A stretch of DNA of 62,000 bases from Nymphaea colorata (lineage: Eukaryota; Streptophyta; Magnoliopsida; Nymphaeales; Nymphaeaceae): assembly GCF_008831285.2 (NCBI RefSeq), contig NC_045142.1, positions 9,915,952 through 9,977,951 on the forward strand, read 5' to 3'. Below are positions 46,044 to 62,000 of this stretch, piece after piece. The first letter of the stretch is position 1; the number at the start of each line of letters is the position of its first letter. Below the pieces are notes generated by a model. It did not search any database. It saw nothing but the letters and a program-made list of their open reading frames with translations, and was not told where the DNA came from. A program made the position numbers and the translations under genes.

Positions 46044-46782
46044 GGTTCACTTGCAATAGACTTTGATCAATTGATTATGAGATAATGAAATCAAAGTACA
46101 GTTCTAAGAGAAATTTATGAATAAAGCTTAAAATGAGATAGCAGTGACGGAAAGAAGAAGAGAGCATTACAAGTCAATTCATTCTGTTATCAATCAAAAG
46201 CAACACCGTGGACAAAACTCTCCTAAGGTTGATGTATACGCACAACAACATTTCTCACAAATCAAGCTATTGTACCATTGCATGGATCTTGTGAAAATTG
46301 AACAGAATATGACAGTACATTGAAGAGCCAATAAAAATGAAGACCTTGCTCTTTAATCATCATCATGTTTCTTCAGTTGGCACCTCCGCATAAAACTCCT
46401 AAGAGATTTCAGGAACCAGACACTGAATGGATGATCATCTTCATTATATAGGTGCTTTCCACCTAAGTCTGATAGAACAAGTTCAGTCAATCAATTTGAG
46501 AAGCATGAACAACAAAAGGTAGCATGGCAAGGCATGATGGCAAGGCATGGCTGCAAATGCATGCAAGTATGTGTGTGTCTGAGAGAGAGAGAGAGAACTT
46601 CATTAAATAGAGTTACATCCAAGAGATATGGATTCGAAAACAACAAATAGCAATAACTAAAAACTACAACATGCTTCGTCTCTACTAAAATGTCTGAATG
46701 AATAGAATGAAGCACGCTGGAGAAATCAAGCGCATGCCAGTCCGTGGAAGAAGACATCATTTCGAGTAGTCTAAACATGCTA

Positions 46783-46784
<2 letters not shown>
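46044..46784. other. intergenic, no gene seen
   Basis: AT-rich with a short GA run near 46578-46595. The minus frame at 46491-46868 is led by microsatellite sequence and is not a gene. Confidence 0.35.

Positions 46785-46859
<75 letters not shown>
46785..46859. repeat. compound (AT)n(AG)n microsatellite
   Basis: An AT run (46785-46819) joins directly to a pure AG run (46819-46859). The 5' CT arm seen at sister loci is absent. Confidence 0.96.
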
Positions 46860-46862
<3 letters not shown>

Positions 46863-47094
46863 TAACAAAGAAATCTAATAGGAGGAATGTGAGGTGCAAG
46901 AAAGGCAGCTTAACTTTTAAGATAGTGCATGAATCTGAAAATGAAGATTGCTGTTTTTTACCCTGAAATATTTTTCAGGACGTCCCCTATAGTCCTATTA
47001 TAAAGAAGACATGTTAGTCGTATACTTTTTAAATGTTACCCTTAAGTATTTTTCAGGGCGTCCACTATGGGAGTGCTTGCTAGACACTACAAGA

Positions 47095-47236
47095 TCATTT
47101 GATATATGAAACATTTTGTGATTGTTTCGTGAATCTATCTCAAAGGAACCTTAGTTCTATTGTTCCATGATCTGTCCAAATTTTTAGATAGATTCATGGA
47201 ACACTTACAGAATGTTCTGACTGCCTCGGTCCAACT
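47095..47236. mobile_element. small MITE, GTTTGGC-type family, copy 4
   Basis: It shares TTCGTGAATCTATCTCAAAGG and TTAGATAGATTCATGGAACA (each longer match shown in part) with the copies at 45642 and 45865. Its outer ends are worn, so boundaries are approximate. Confidence 0.45.
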
Positions 47237-47816
47237 TAGCACAGATTTTAGATCGACCTGAAATCTGTGCTATTTTAGTCGTGGATTTGAAATATGAAAA
47301 TATCAAACACCACCTAAAGTAATATTCATCTTCTCCATTCTATCACAATGATCATGTTTTCCATATATTAGCAAACACAAGTGGGCGGTGGCGTAGGGGA
47401 GAAGAAGATCGCTCCTCAACTCCACGACCTACGGTAGGAAAAAAAAAAAGAAAAGAAAAAAACTGAAAGCAATGTAGGAATTAATTGAAAACCTACTGAA
47501 AAGAAAACACCAATAATGAATTAGGGCTTCCTTAAGATGATCTCTGAGTACAAATGAGCCCTAACAACCCTTGTATAGACTAAAGCGGATCCCCTGGATC
47601 TAGATCCAAATAGAAAGTAAACAATAAACAAAACCCAAAACATTGGAAATGGATCTTGATGCTCCACTCTTCCATCATTCTCTCCGGGCTGAGAAGAAGT
47701 CGACCTCGACGAATCAAACTAGTCGTCTCCCAACATGTACCTGTTTGAACTTGGATCACCTGGTTCAAGTTTGGGTTCGGCTTAGAGTTTATATAATGGC
47801 TTGGATATGGATTTTA
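47237..47816. other. intergenic, no gene seen
   Basis: No gene or repeat recognised apart from the approach to the next microsatellite. Confidence 0.3.
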
Positions 47817-47817
47817 T

Positions 47818-47881
<64 letters not shown>

Positions 47882-47882
47882 G
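47817..47882. repeat. compound (CA)n(TA)n microsatellite
   Basis: A CA run (to about 47831) is joined to a TA run, interrupted once by TG near 47871. Confidence 0.95.
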
Positions 47883-48432
47883 TAAAAGGTGCTTGGCTCT
47901 GAGGATGTTGGCAATTAATTTGATTCATAATTAAGCTAGTTAGGCAGGAAACCAATTAATTTAATCTGCTAAGGAAACATATTCCTTGCAAACTCTTGTC
48001 CTCTTTCAAATTGAAGGTCCTAAATCGAACCTCCTAGTTAGATAGATAGAGCTCCTAACGGCAATGTATGTTTAAAAATAAAAATATTTTTTATTATCCA
48101 TATGAATCCGTCTGCTAAAACTAGAACCTGAATGCGTCATGTCAAATGTTAAAAAAAAAAATTAATTAGACGTTCCTCCAATAATTCCTATCCCTCAAAG
48201 AATGACAAATCAAATAAAAACAAGAAACATTATTGAAAACTTTGACGACAATGTTGACATGGTTTCCAATGAGTGTTGTTTGGTCACACAACACCAGGAC
48301 GGCATGCCATGACTGCCGGCACTAATTTCTGCTGGAAATTATTCCACATCTATGGCCGTTCAACCGCATTCTGCAAATTTGACCAAACCAGATCATCATT
48401 TATAGTGCACATGTATATAGTATATAGTGCAC

Positions 48433-48436
<4 letters not shown>
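47883..48436. other. intergenic, no gene seen
   Basis: Ordinary AT-rich DNA between two microsatellites. Confidence 0.3.
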
Positions 48437-48491
<55 letters not shown>

Positions 48492-48533
48492 TATTTATTT
48501 ATTTATTTATTTATATGTGTGTGTGTGTGTGTT
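48437..48533. repeat. compound (TA)n(TTTA)n(TG)n microsatellite
   Basis: A TA run (48437-48486), a TTTA tetranucleotide run (48490-48514) and a TG run (48515-48533). Confidence 0.95.
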
Positions 48534-49729
48534 GGGGGGAGTGTGAAGTTGAATTGTTGGCTAACCAGAGTCACCCAGCTCACTCATGAGGATCCTTTGA
48601 TCTCTGTGATGGACGGTAGAAAGAAAAAATGTGTATGGGCAGTATGTAAAATTCAGTTTTTGAACTGAATAGGTCGCGGGGCTGCTGGTTCGGTGGATTT
48701 CACTGAGTTGGTTGTAAATAGGTCAAAAAATATATTACAAGTTATTTTTGAAAAATTAAATAATATGGAAATTAGTAAAAGTAGAAAAATCTTAAAATAT
48801 TACAAAAAAAGTTGAAAACCGATACGAGACGCCTTTGAATCAGCTATGGAACCCAACAAATGATGCCGACCCATTTGATGGCACTAAGATGCATGCTGGA
48901 AGCCTGGTTTAAGTAGCAAGACAGGGTTTCTTTTACTGGTTTCATTTGAAAACCAATCTGTAATGAAACAGTAAAAGCACTTGTATTTTGCCAGATCTGT
49001 AATATAAAGTGTGCATTGCCAATATGGAGGTTGAGGTCTCTTCTCTATATAATATCCCTAAAGCTGTTCGTTGTGTGACATTTTGATCAATTGTGGTGGA
49101 ATAGATGGAAACAAGATTTCTTCTGCATGTTTCAAAGAGAATGATTGTTTATCCGTTCCTGTAACTCTAAATGAAACTATAACGCTATATAGTGAGTTTC
49201 TTCATATCTAATGCGTATCTTGTTTTCTTGAATTAAGATGGTTAATTTTAGGAGTTATCCAGGCCTTCAGGAAGCTTGAATCGACTGCCATGATAAAAAT
49301 TATGTGCTGTTCTTGGGAAAGATCGTGTGGTGTTAGATCATATGAACAACGGAATAATAAGCCAAAAAGAAATCGATATTTATTCACGATAGGTCAATTT
49401 ACACAACAAATAAAATATAATCTTGAAGCTGATTTCTCAGTTCTTGGGGCCGGAACCAATGCTGGGATTTTTTATTTTTACTGAAAAAAGAAAGCCTAAA
49501 GGTTGAAAATTCCAATTACAGTTCATTGTGTGTGAGAAGCAATCGAGTCAAAGAGCAACACGTAAGTCTCTGCAAGTTAATACCATTCTAAATGCCTTTC
49601 TGTTAATTTTTCATGCATTTTTATTGAAAACAAAGCTCTTTCAATCACACAGGTCTCGAAGTGGCCCTAAACCCTAAGAGTAAGGAGAAAACTGTCAAGC
49701 TTCACATCTCAAGTCCCTCTTTTGTTTTA

Positions 49730-49732
<3 letters not shown>
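48534..49732. other. intergenic, no gene seen
   Basis: A 64-codon plus frame at 49290-49484 has no recognisable domain. No other feature was found. Confidence 0.35.
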
Positions 49733-49825
<93 letters not shown>

Positions 49826-49826
49826 A
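49733..49826. repeat. palindromic (CT)n(TA)n(AG)n microsatellite
   Basis: A CT run (49733-49762), a TA run (49764-49790) and an AG run (49791-49826). CT and AG arms of about 30 bp each flank the TA core, so each strand could fold into one long hairpin. Confidence 0.96.
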
Positions 49827-51396
49827 TCTAGTTGCTTTTTTGTTGTCTTCCAAATCCAGTTACTTTTTTGTTGTCTTCCAACATATGTACTTGTTCCATC
49901 TCTTAGATCACATGCATGGGAGACAACCAAACGCACCATCAACACCAACATTAAAGAATTAAACACAGTTAATTATTACAATCCCCTTATTAAGCAAAGT
50001 TAGAGCCTTTGAGACCATGAAAGAAAGCAATTAAGACTCATGATTAACGCACATAAACTCAGCAACCATGCCAAATTATTACATTTGTTTCATTCTTACA
50101 AGAAACAAGGTAATTATGAACTCCACGCCTACAAAGCCATCAATCATTAATGCATTTGTTGTTTGCTTTTTTACTAACAAGTTCTTAAGAAGATTAGCTG
50201 GATTCATGTTACCTCGTATTGTATTTGATCATCATTATGCGCAAATCCAGAAGATACGTAATCGAGCTTTATTAAAATTTAAATGGTAATGACATCTGAT
50301 CCACTTTTGTTTTTTTGTGCCAAGTTAGTGCGTTTCCAACTAAGAACTCATGTTCATTTCCAACAAAAAGGGAAAGGATTATGAAGAATATTGTACTATT
50401 AAAACATCGGTTTTGGAGATAAACCCTCTTGGAAGAAGTGAAAAGAGACTTTGTGTGCAGACTTTTAATTGAGTGAGAGCAGATGAACATTTTAATATGT
50501 GTTGGGAAGAATTTTTAACAAGTTCGCGACTCTGCTGCTTGCCTTGCTAACCTCCAGACATTCAACTATGGGAAATTATGACATGTCGAAACCGCCTCCT
50601 TTTCTCCGCCCCGAGGATCTAGCGCTGCTTTGGGGCATGAATGCAATGCATCCACTTGAGAGAAGTAGCACTCATGAAAATCAAACTGATGATTAGACTT
50701 TCACTGACCGATCAGCTTGATCAGCTATGCTATACCCATTCAACTATGAGTCATTGAGTTTAAAATGTGACTGCAACATGTGATGATTTAGCCTAAATAT
50801 ATGAATTGATTTTCTCATTTTACTTACGAATAATCTACAAGCAACATTGGTCAGGGCTATACCACCAACAAAGGAAAAGATTGCATGATATTTATATTGA
50901 TGTATAGTTCAAGGTGAAGAAATATAATTTAAGAAATGAAATTTATGTTAATCTAATTAAGTCAGTGTTGCGCATCTTACTAGAGCAATGGCACAACAAT
51001 ACACTTTCAATTTCTTCCTAGCTAGCCTACCTTGGTCAAGAACATAACAAAGGGGAAGAGAGAGAGCGAGAGAGAGAGAGAGATGAAACAGTAAGAGTCA
51101 TCGATGACTTGCAGCTGAGCAGCTTTATGAGAAATGATAAAATGAAGTGTTGTACTTTGTCTGCATTTTATATGGTAGAAATGAGCCGAAAGAACAAAAT
51201 GTAGCCTGTCATGTGCTCTTTCTTTAAGGATGAAAAACAAATTAATCATGAACCAAGTTCAACTTGAAACTCTAGTGAAAACATGATGACACATGATGTA
51301 TATAACTTGTTTCATTTTTTAAAGTTGATCTTTTATAGCATTTTTTTTTTCAAAAAAACATCCATACTATATACAAACACAAAATATACCAGAAAA
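49827..51396. other. intergenic, SINE-like fragment, no gene seen
   Basis: A 21-bp phrase around TTGCTTTTTTGTTGTCTTCCAA is repeated near 49833 and 49860 (shown in part: TTTTTTGTTGTCTTCCAA). On the minus strand at about 50655-50750, ATAGCATAGCTGATC and CAGTTTGATTTTC look like A and B boxes of a SINE. A GA run lies at 51057-51083. Small frames lack domains. Confidence 0.35.
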
Positions 51397-51414
51397 TGTG
51401 TGTGTGTGTGTGTG

Positions 51415-51505
<91 letters not shown>
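51397..51505. repeat. compound (TG)n(TC)n(TA)n microsatellite
   Basis: A TG run (51397-51415), a TC run (51415-51439) and a TA run (51439-51505), without gaps. Confidence 0.96.
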
Positions 51506-52851
<1,346 letters not shown>

Positions 52852-53219
52852 GGGTCAAACTTGTGGACCAGTGGTAAAAAGTTACTTTGTTTTTTTGTTT
52901 GGTTGCTCACTGTAGAGGCATCAAAGGAGGGGAGGAATGTACGGATTCCAACCTGGATGCATGTTATAAAAGGGCCAGGCAAAGCAGCACGATTCACCAG
53001 AACTTGGTCTCTAGCCAAATTGCCACTTTGCCGATAAAGCTTTACTGTTCAAACAAAGGAACTCTTGAGAATCATCAGAGCATGACATTGATTCTTGAAC
53101 TCCAAAAAGGGGAGGGAAAAAACAAAGGCTGTGATGCCCCAGCGCTCACTCGTACTTGGCATCAACTTCTCCAAACTCTCATGTCTAATACCTCTCACTT
53201 GCCAAACTACTGCCCCTAC

Positions 53220-55156
<1,937 letters not shown>

Positions 55157-55184
<28 letters not shown>
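55157..55184. repeat. (TA)n microsatellite
   Basis: A perfect TA run of about 28 bp. Confidence 0.93.
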
Positions 55185-55188
<4 letters not shown>

Positions 55189-55605
55189 CAATGAGCCATG
55201 GATGCCCACGGATCTCGGAAATATTAAAATGGGAAGCCGTAAAGAATTGGGGAGACGCGGAGGGTGATTTAAGCAAATAAAAAAATGAGTTCCAACAAGT
55301 CTTTTCAGGCATCGGGAGGCACAAAAGATGGAGTGGCAAAAAATTGTTTAATGGTAAGACCAAGTACGATCCCACAGCTTCGAATTCTCATACTGGAGAA
55401 TTTTATTTTAATTAAATGTGAGCCAAAAAAGAAGAGAGAGAAGTTCTGGTTTGTCTCTCTCTCTCACTCCCTCTCTCACAGTGGGGCAAGCAGACTCTGA
55501 GAGGGAGACGATGCATGGTGTTTTCGAATCTAAAGACAAAAACTCTTACTCTGGTGTATTTCCGTAGAACACAATCTGAAAATTTGGGGAGGAAAGGTCA
55601 TGAAA

Positions 55606-55803
55606 TCATCATCATGATCATGTTCATAAAACTCGGTTTTGAAGATGAACACGGATAGAGAGAGAGAGAAAAGGTAATCTTCACCTGTCTGATCTTCCTT
55701 AATGCGAAGCTTTTCACGCTACTTCTATTCACAAAATGATCTGTTTGTACGATGGTATCATCATCATCTTGTTCATGTTAGTCGGTTTTGAAGATGAACA
55801 CGA

Positions 55804-55805
<2 letters not shown>
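55606..55805. repeat. direct duplication beside MIR319
   Basis: Blocks at about 55606-55660 and 55758-55805 share TCGGTTTTGAAGATGAACAC and flanking ATCATCATC...GTTCAT text. They are about 150 bp apart. Each is followed at once by a simple repeat, GA in the first and TA then GA in the second. Confidence 0.8.
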
Positions 55806-55839
<34 letters not shown>

Positions 55840-55850
55840 AGAGAGAGATC
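55806..55850. repeat. (TA)n(GA)n microsatellite
   Basis: A TA run (55806-55836) followed by a short GA stretch, ending about 55 bp from the MIR319 foldback. Confidence 0.93.
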
Positions 55851-55899
55851 CCTTCTAAGACATGTTGAGAGAAATGAAAGAGGTGAAACTGAGGAGAGA

Positions 55900-56115
55900 A
55901 GGGAGGAAGGGAGCTCCCTTCAGTCCAAGTATGGGGAGCATAGGGTGAAATTTATCTCCCGCTTCATTCACACAATCACCAAGTAGTGCACCATTATTGT
56001 TTCCCTTCATGATTTCACTTGTTGCTAACTTACTCGGCATTTGAATGAATGAGTCGGCAGATAATTCAACCCTACTGCCATCCATTAATGGACTGAAGAG
56101 AGCTCCCTTCATTTT
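55900..56115 (-). ncRNA. MIR319: MIR319 microRNA precursor
   Basis: The minus strand encodes an intact mature miR319 at 55908-55928; its first 20 nt read TTGGACTGAAGGGAGCTCCC. The opposite arm, at 56088-56110, reads GAAGGGAGCTCTCTTCAGTC and pairs with it over about 22 positions, broken only by one G-U pair. The two arms are about 160 nt apart, giving the long foldback typical of the miR319/miR159 group. A second conserved stem is visible inside: CGACTCATTCATTCAAATG on the 5' side and GTGAATGAAGCGGGAG on the 3' side, which are the hallmark of MIR319 precursors, processed from the loop end. Known targets of miR319 are CIN-class TCP transcription factors that control leaf growth, margins and petals. 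An open minus-strand frame across this hairpin (55855-56112) is a by-product. Which MIR319 paralogue it is cannot be told. Confidence 0.95.
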
Positions 56116-57500
56116 TCTGTTTCCTTATGTTTCTCTCTCAAGACAGAAATGTCATCATCTTCTTGGACAGACATTAAAAATTGTATTCCTTCCTATCCAA
56201 ACCATGAAAAGCAAGCAGGGTTAAACAAAGAAAAGCTTGCAGATCCCTCAACGTTGACTGCAAAATCAGAGATAAACTCAAAATAAAACAATCAGTAGGT
56301 TGATCCTATCAGAGATTTTCACTTTCATCGCCTAGACAAAGGCCCCAAAAGCAAACTGAAACTATGCAGAGAAAACTTCAAGCAGACACAAGTATAAAGA
56401 AAGGAAACAGCATTAGACCATGTAAGAAGACGCAGACGAGATGCACATTATCCGTTTCGGCATGCAAGAAAAAGAGAACAGCATTGAACACAATTGGAAG
56501 CTTCAAAAGCAACTGACACAAAACAAGATCTTCACACCACATAGCCATTAACGAATATAGCCATTAACGAATAGTACATTTGAATCCTGGTTCTGAAAAT
56601 CAGACAATACGATCAGAATTCATGAAGAGAAGACCAGTGACTGTATATACAAAACACGACCTTTCATGGCTTCAGCAGCCCAGCTAACCAATAACCTTGA
56701 AGCCCAATAGTCACATCTTCTCCCAAAATCACCTAAAGCACAGTAGTTCTGTAGCATCCAACCTAATGAGACAAGAATATCAGACTATCTATTCTAGATA
56801 TACCCACTACTGCAATTGTAACATCTGTTTTTTCCCATGTCCAGATCATGAAAAGATCCCTTCATTTCCATGTATATCCTTTTCAGGCAACGACTAACAT
56901 TGAAACCATAGAATACCACAACAACAGTTTTCATGCTAGAGAGAGAGAGAGAGAGAGAGAGAGACGCTATACTTGAAACGTCCCTACTCCCTACCATGGA
57001 GTAAGTTTCTTCTTCTTTCTCAATAACAGAAATGGTACCATCATCAACCCATCGCCAATATATGATCAAGATCTTTTGCATCATACTAGAACTAGAGAAT
57101 AAGAACCCTAACAGGCCATCTCAAGGATCAGATTCCACTATGTAACGATGGACCTGCAATTCGAAAACAAATCCACCGTTCCATAAAAACTTCAGCACTC
57201 ATGAAGAGAAAAGGCACACGTTTAAATTGTCATTTTCTAAGTGAAAACCAGAGCTACGTGAATCCCACCCCTTCAACAAACAAATAAACAAAAAAAAAAA
57301 AAACAAAGCAAATAAATAAACAAACTAGTGGCAGAAGGCACCAAACTTCAAAATAACAAGCAAGGTCAAATACCATCAAAGGCCTCGGAGAACAAACGAG
57401 ATGGAAGAGGCCGGACTACAAGTAACAGAAAGAAAGGAAGAAACCCCACATTTTCACCATCACCTGGCTCACAACTCCTTTCCCTCCCACTGAAACCCTA
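56116..57500 (-). other. probable 5' part of the MIR319 primary transcript
   Basis: No coding frame is supported. If transcription begins near 57500, this 1.4 kb is leader and could contain an intron, with a candidate donor CCAG|GTGATGG near 57466. It also holds a 17-bp duplication ATAGCCATTAACGAAT (56542-56575) and a GA run (56939-56964). Confidence 0.35.
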
Positions 57501-57540
57501 GATCTTCATGGGCGCCATGGTTCTTCTATATATGGAAGCG
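57490..57540 (-). promoter_or_regulatory. candidate MIR319 core promoter
   Basis: On the minus strand CCATATATAG lies at 57526-57535, a good TATA box. About 30 nt downstream is ATCTAGGGTTTCAG, whose TAGGGTTT (57493-57500) matches the telo-box often found at plant transcription starts. CT-rich runs lie upstream at 57620-57830. No other minus-strand gene is available for this promoter, so MIR319 is the natural candidate. Confidence 0.45.
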
Positions 57541-57794
57541 CTGATGCAGGAAGGGTAACAGCATCCGCCCACAAGGGAAGAGAAGAAAATGGGAGCAAAA
57601 CAGGCAATTACATAACGGAGCTAAAAGGGGAAGGAGCAAATAAATCGAAAAAAGAGGAGAGAGCCCCCATTCCTGCAATTATCCGCGGAAAAGGGGTAAA
57701 CAAACGAGGTGTAAACAGTCGTTGAGTCGTTTTCACATGGAAATCAGGGTGAGTTTTTCCACAGACAGAAAGTGACAGAAGAAAAAGTATCAAA

Positions 57795-57799
<5 letters not shown>

Positions 57800-57827
<28 letters not shown>
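57800..57827. repeat. (GA)n microsatellite
   Basis: A pure GA run. On the minus strand it is a CT run about 300 bp upstream of the candidate MIR319 start. Confidence 0.92.
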
Positions 57828-59481
57828 CTGATGTAAGAGCACAAGAACTGTTGGTGCTGCTGTAAAGCCGAATAAATAAGAAAAGGGGCGGGGAGAAGCC
57901 ATTTGCATTCAAAAACACTTACATAAACGGAGGGAGCTTGTCAGTCTAGCAGATATAGAACTGCCAGTGTTCACATAAATACTTATACATCTATAATACA
58001 TACACAGAGCGAGAGAAGTAGCAGATGCAGAATTTTTTGGAACTATTTGTTTAGAAAAAAAATCCAATAAGAAATGGATGTTCAACTTGCTTTAAGTACT
58101 GTTTTTGGGGATTATTTAATTGTATACTTGTTTTCTATTCTTCATGTGGCCCAAAAATGGAAAAACTAGAAAAAAACTAAAGAATAATAATAGAGGGGAG
58201 GCAAGGGAGGGTGGAGGGAGGACCTAAGACTGACAGAAGCAGTGGCCGTTCGCCATTTAAGACAAAACCCTCTGTGCTGTCTCTCAGTTAAGTGTGTTAA
58301 GTTGTGACGTGATTGGTGTGCCTGCATGACCAAATTGCCCTCCCCCACTGTATCAAGAAGCAGTAAAAAAAATATTGATATATTATTATAAGAAAAGAAT
58401 CATTCCTTTCCCTTGGTGTCCCATCTAGCTAGGTCTTGTATTGTATAAAAATCATATTAACGATGCTACTACATGTTAGGGAATGTTACTTCTATGCAAC
58501 ATGTTTGTCTTCCTAATTCTTTAACTGGTGCATTCAAATTTGACTTCAGATTAGTCGGTTTTCAGCAATAAATAGAAGTGGGTAATGGTTAGAATCCAGG
58601 ATTAAAGGTCTTCTTATGTTTTTAAGTAACTTGGGTCCTTTTATGGAGTTGCAATCAAGCATTTAAATCAAAGACAGAATTACCATTAAAAGCAATCCAT
58701 TCCTTCATTAGAAAAGAGAAGAGGTAATAGCATAAACTTTATTGTTGGGAAAATGTCAAGCAGGAGAACTTGGTAGCAGCAACTATTTGAGAATAAAACG
58801 TCTAGAAGTATCAGTTCATGTTGAGGATTAAATGTGTTTGGCCAAGAAAACTTCTGTTCATGTTGGATTGTTGAAATGCAAAAACTACATTATGCGTTAC
58901 TGATGCAATAAGTACATGAAAATAACCCATACTTTGATTGTCACATCAGCGTCAGATGGGAGGAAAAACTAACTGCTCTCATTCTTCTTAGCGTTTACCT
59001 TTAATATAGCATCACACTCATATAACCGTGCAACACTATTAAATCAACATATTAATTATAACAACAAAAAGAAATATATTTTGTCTGCATATATGCCTCC
59101 AGATGAAACAAGGGCCATTAACAAAATCTGCAAACACATAATTTTTTTCATCTTATAAGAAACTCCCGAACATGTGGTCCTCCTTAGCTGCACTTCTTAT
59201 AAATCAACATTATTCTCTGCTCATTTCAGCTAATTTTTAAAGATTCCATAGATCAAACGTGAGAAAGCCATATATAATAGATATTGTGGTCCTTCTTCTT
59301 TTAAGTATAACCAACATCCAAGCTTCTACATCAATTTGAATATTGAAATTACTTTGTGAGCTAAACCAGTTTCATTTTAGGACTAGTTTTTCAAATACTT
59401 TCAACCTCTTACGATAAGAAAATAAGAAAGTGAAAGACAAGAAAACAGCCTTAAAATGAGTTTGATTGAACTCCTGATAAG
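57828..59481. other. intergenic, no gene seen
   Basis: Upstream flank of MIR319. AT-rich with no supported frame or repeat. Confidence 0.35.
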
Positions 59482-61779
<2,298 letters not shown>

Positions 61780-61905
61780 GTGTTTGCATTCAAGAGAAAT
61801 AATACTTCAAAGCATGACAATGATCACAAGATTTGAATCTCGACCTTTTAAATACGAATCACCTTACTGTGTAGTGGCGCTGCGTTCTTTGAGGCAATTT
61901 GAGAT
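61780..61905 (-). mobile_element. SINE-like element, family B copy 2
   Basis: On the minus strand a B box GATTCAAATC (61830-61839) is followed by TTGTGATCATTGTCATGCTT, which aligns with the copy at 8870-9003. The A-box area (about 61871-61885, GCAGCGCCACTAC) is more worn. The ends are unknown. Confidence 0.55.
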
Positions 61906-62000
61906 CAAAATTAATCTTTTTGGTGTTGTCATTCATACATGGCCTTATGATTGCATAAGCTATATGTGCGATGGTGGATGTTTGATTCTACACGGCAGAT

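Noticed and set aside
55855-56112. 85-codon minus-strand frame
   Set aside because: It exactly covers the MIR319 foldback; conservation there is explained by the RNA hairpin.

Overview
The window is nuclear DNA from a flowering plant. The evidence is spliced genes with GT-AG introns, plant-only protein families (DUF1191; a conserved plant coiled-coil family), a land-plant microRNA precursor (MIR319), AT-rich intergenic DNA, MITEs, SINE-like elements, LINE debris, and a short organelle rRNA insertion. I cannot name the species. The many long compound (CT)n-(TA)n-(GA)n microsatellites are a striking trait of this genome.

Layout. At 0.4-2.3 kb, minus strand, is an intronless-coding DUF1191 membrane protein gene. 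From 2.3 to 14.3 kb is repeat-rich intergenic DNA: a complete hAT-type MITE with 8-bp target duplication, GC-rich MITE fragments, SINE-like copies and a mitochondrial/plastid-type 23S/26S rRNA fragment. From 14.3 to 28.3 kb, plus strand, is an eight-exon gene for a 472-aa multi-pass membrane RING E3 ligase of the RNFT1-like type; every junction could be placed by reading frame and GT-AG borders. From 28.1 to 31.9 kb is a convergent intergenic spacer. From 31.9 to 40.6 kb, minus strand, is a six-exon gene for a 419-aa plant coiled-coil protein of unknown function. From 40.7 to 55.8 kb is gene-poor DNA with most of the compound microsatellites, a cluster of related small MITEs and a decayed LINE reverse transcriptase. 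At 55.9-56.1 kb, minus strand, is a MIR319 foldback with an intact mature miR319, and a plausible promoter near 57.5 kb. From 57.6 to 62 kb I see no gene, only one large (TA)n-(GA)n tract and a SINE-like copy near the end.

How the parts fit. The four genes do not form a pathway. The RING ligase probably acts in ER or endomembrane protein turnover; miR319 restrains CIN-type TCP transcription factors in leaf and flower growth; the other two are conserved but uncharacterised plant proteins. Most structural novelty is in the repeats: palindromic compound microsatellites, tandem duplications inside introns, and several unnamed MITE and SINE families with two or more copies in this window. I did not find a convincing new multi-gene system.
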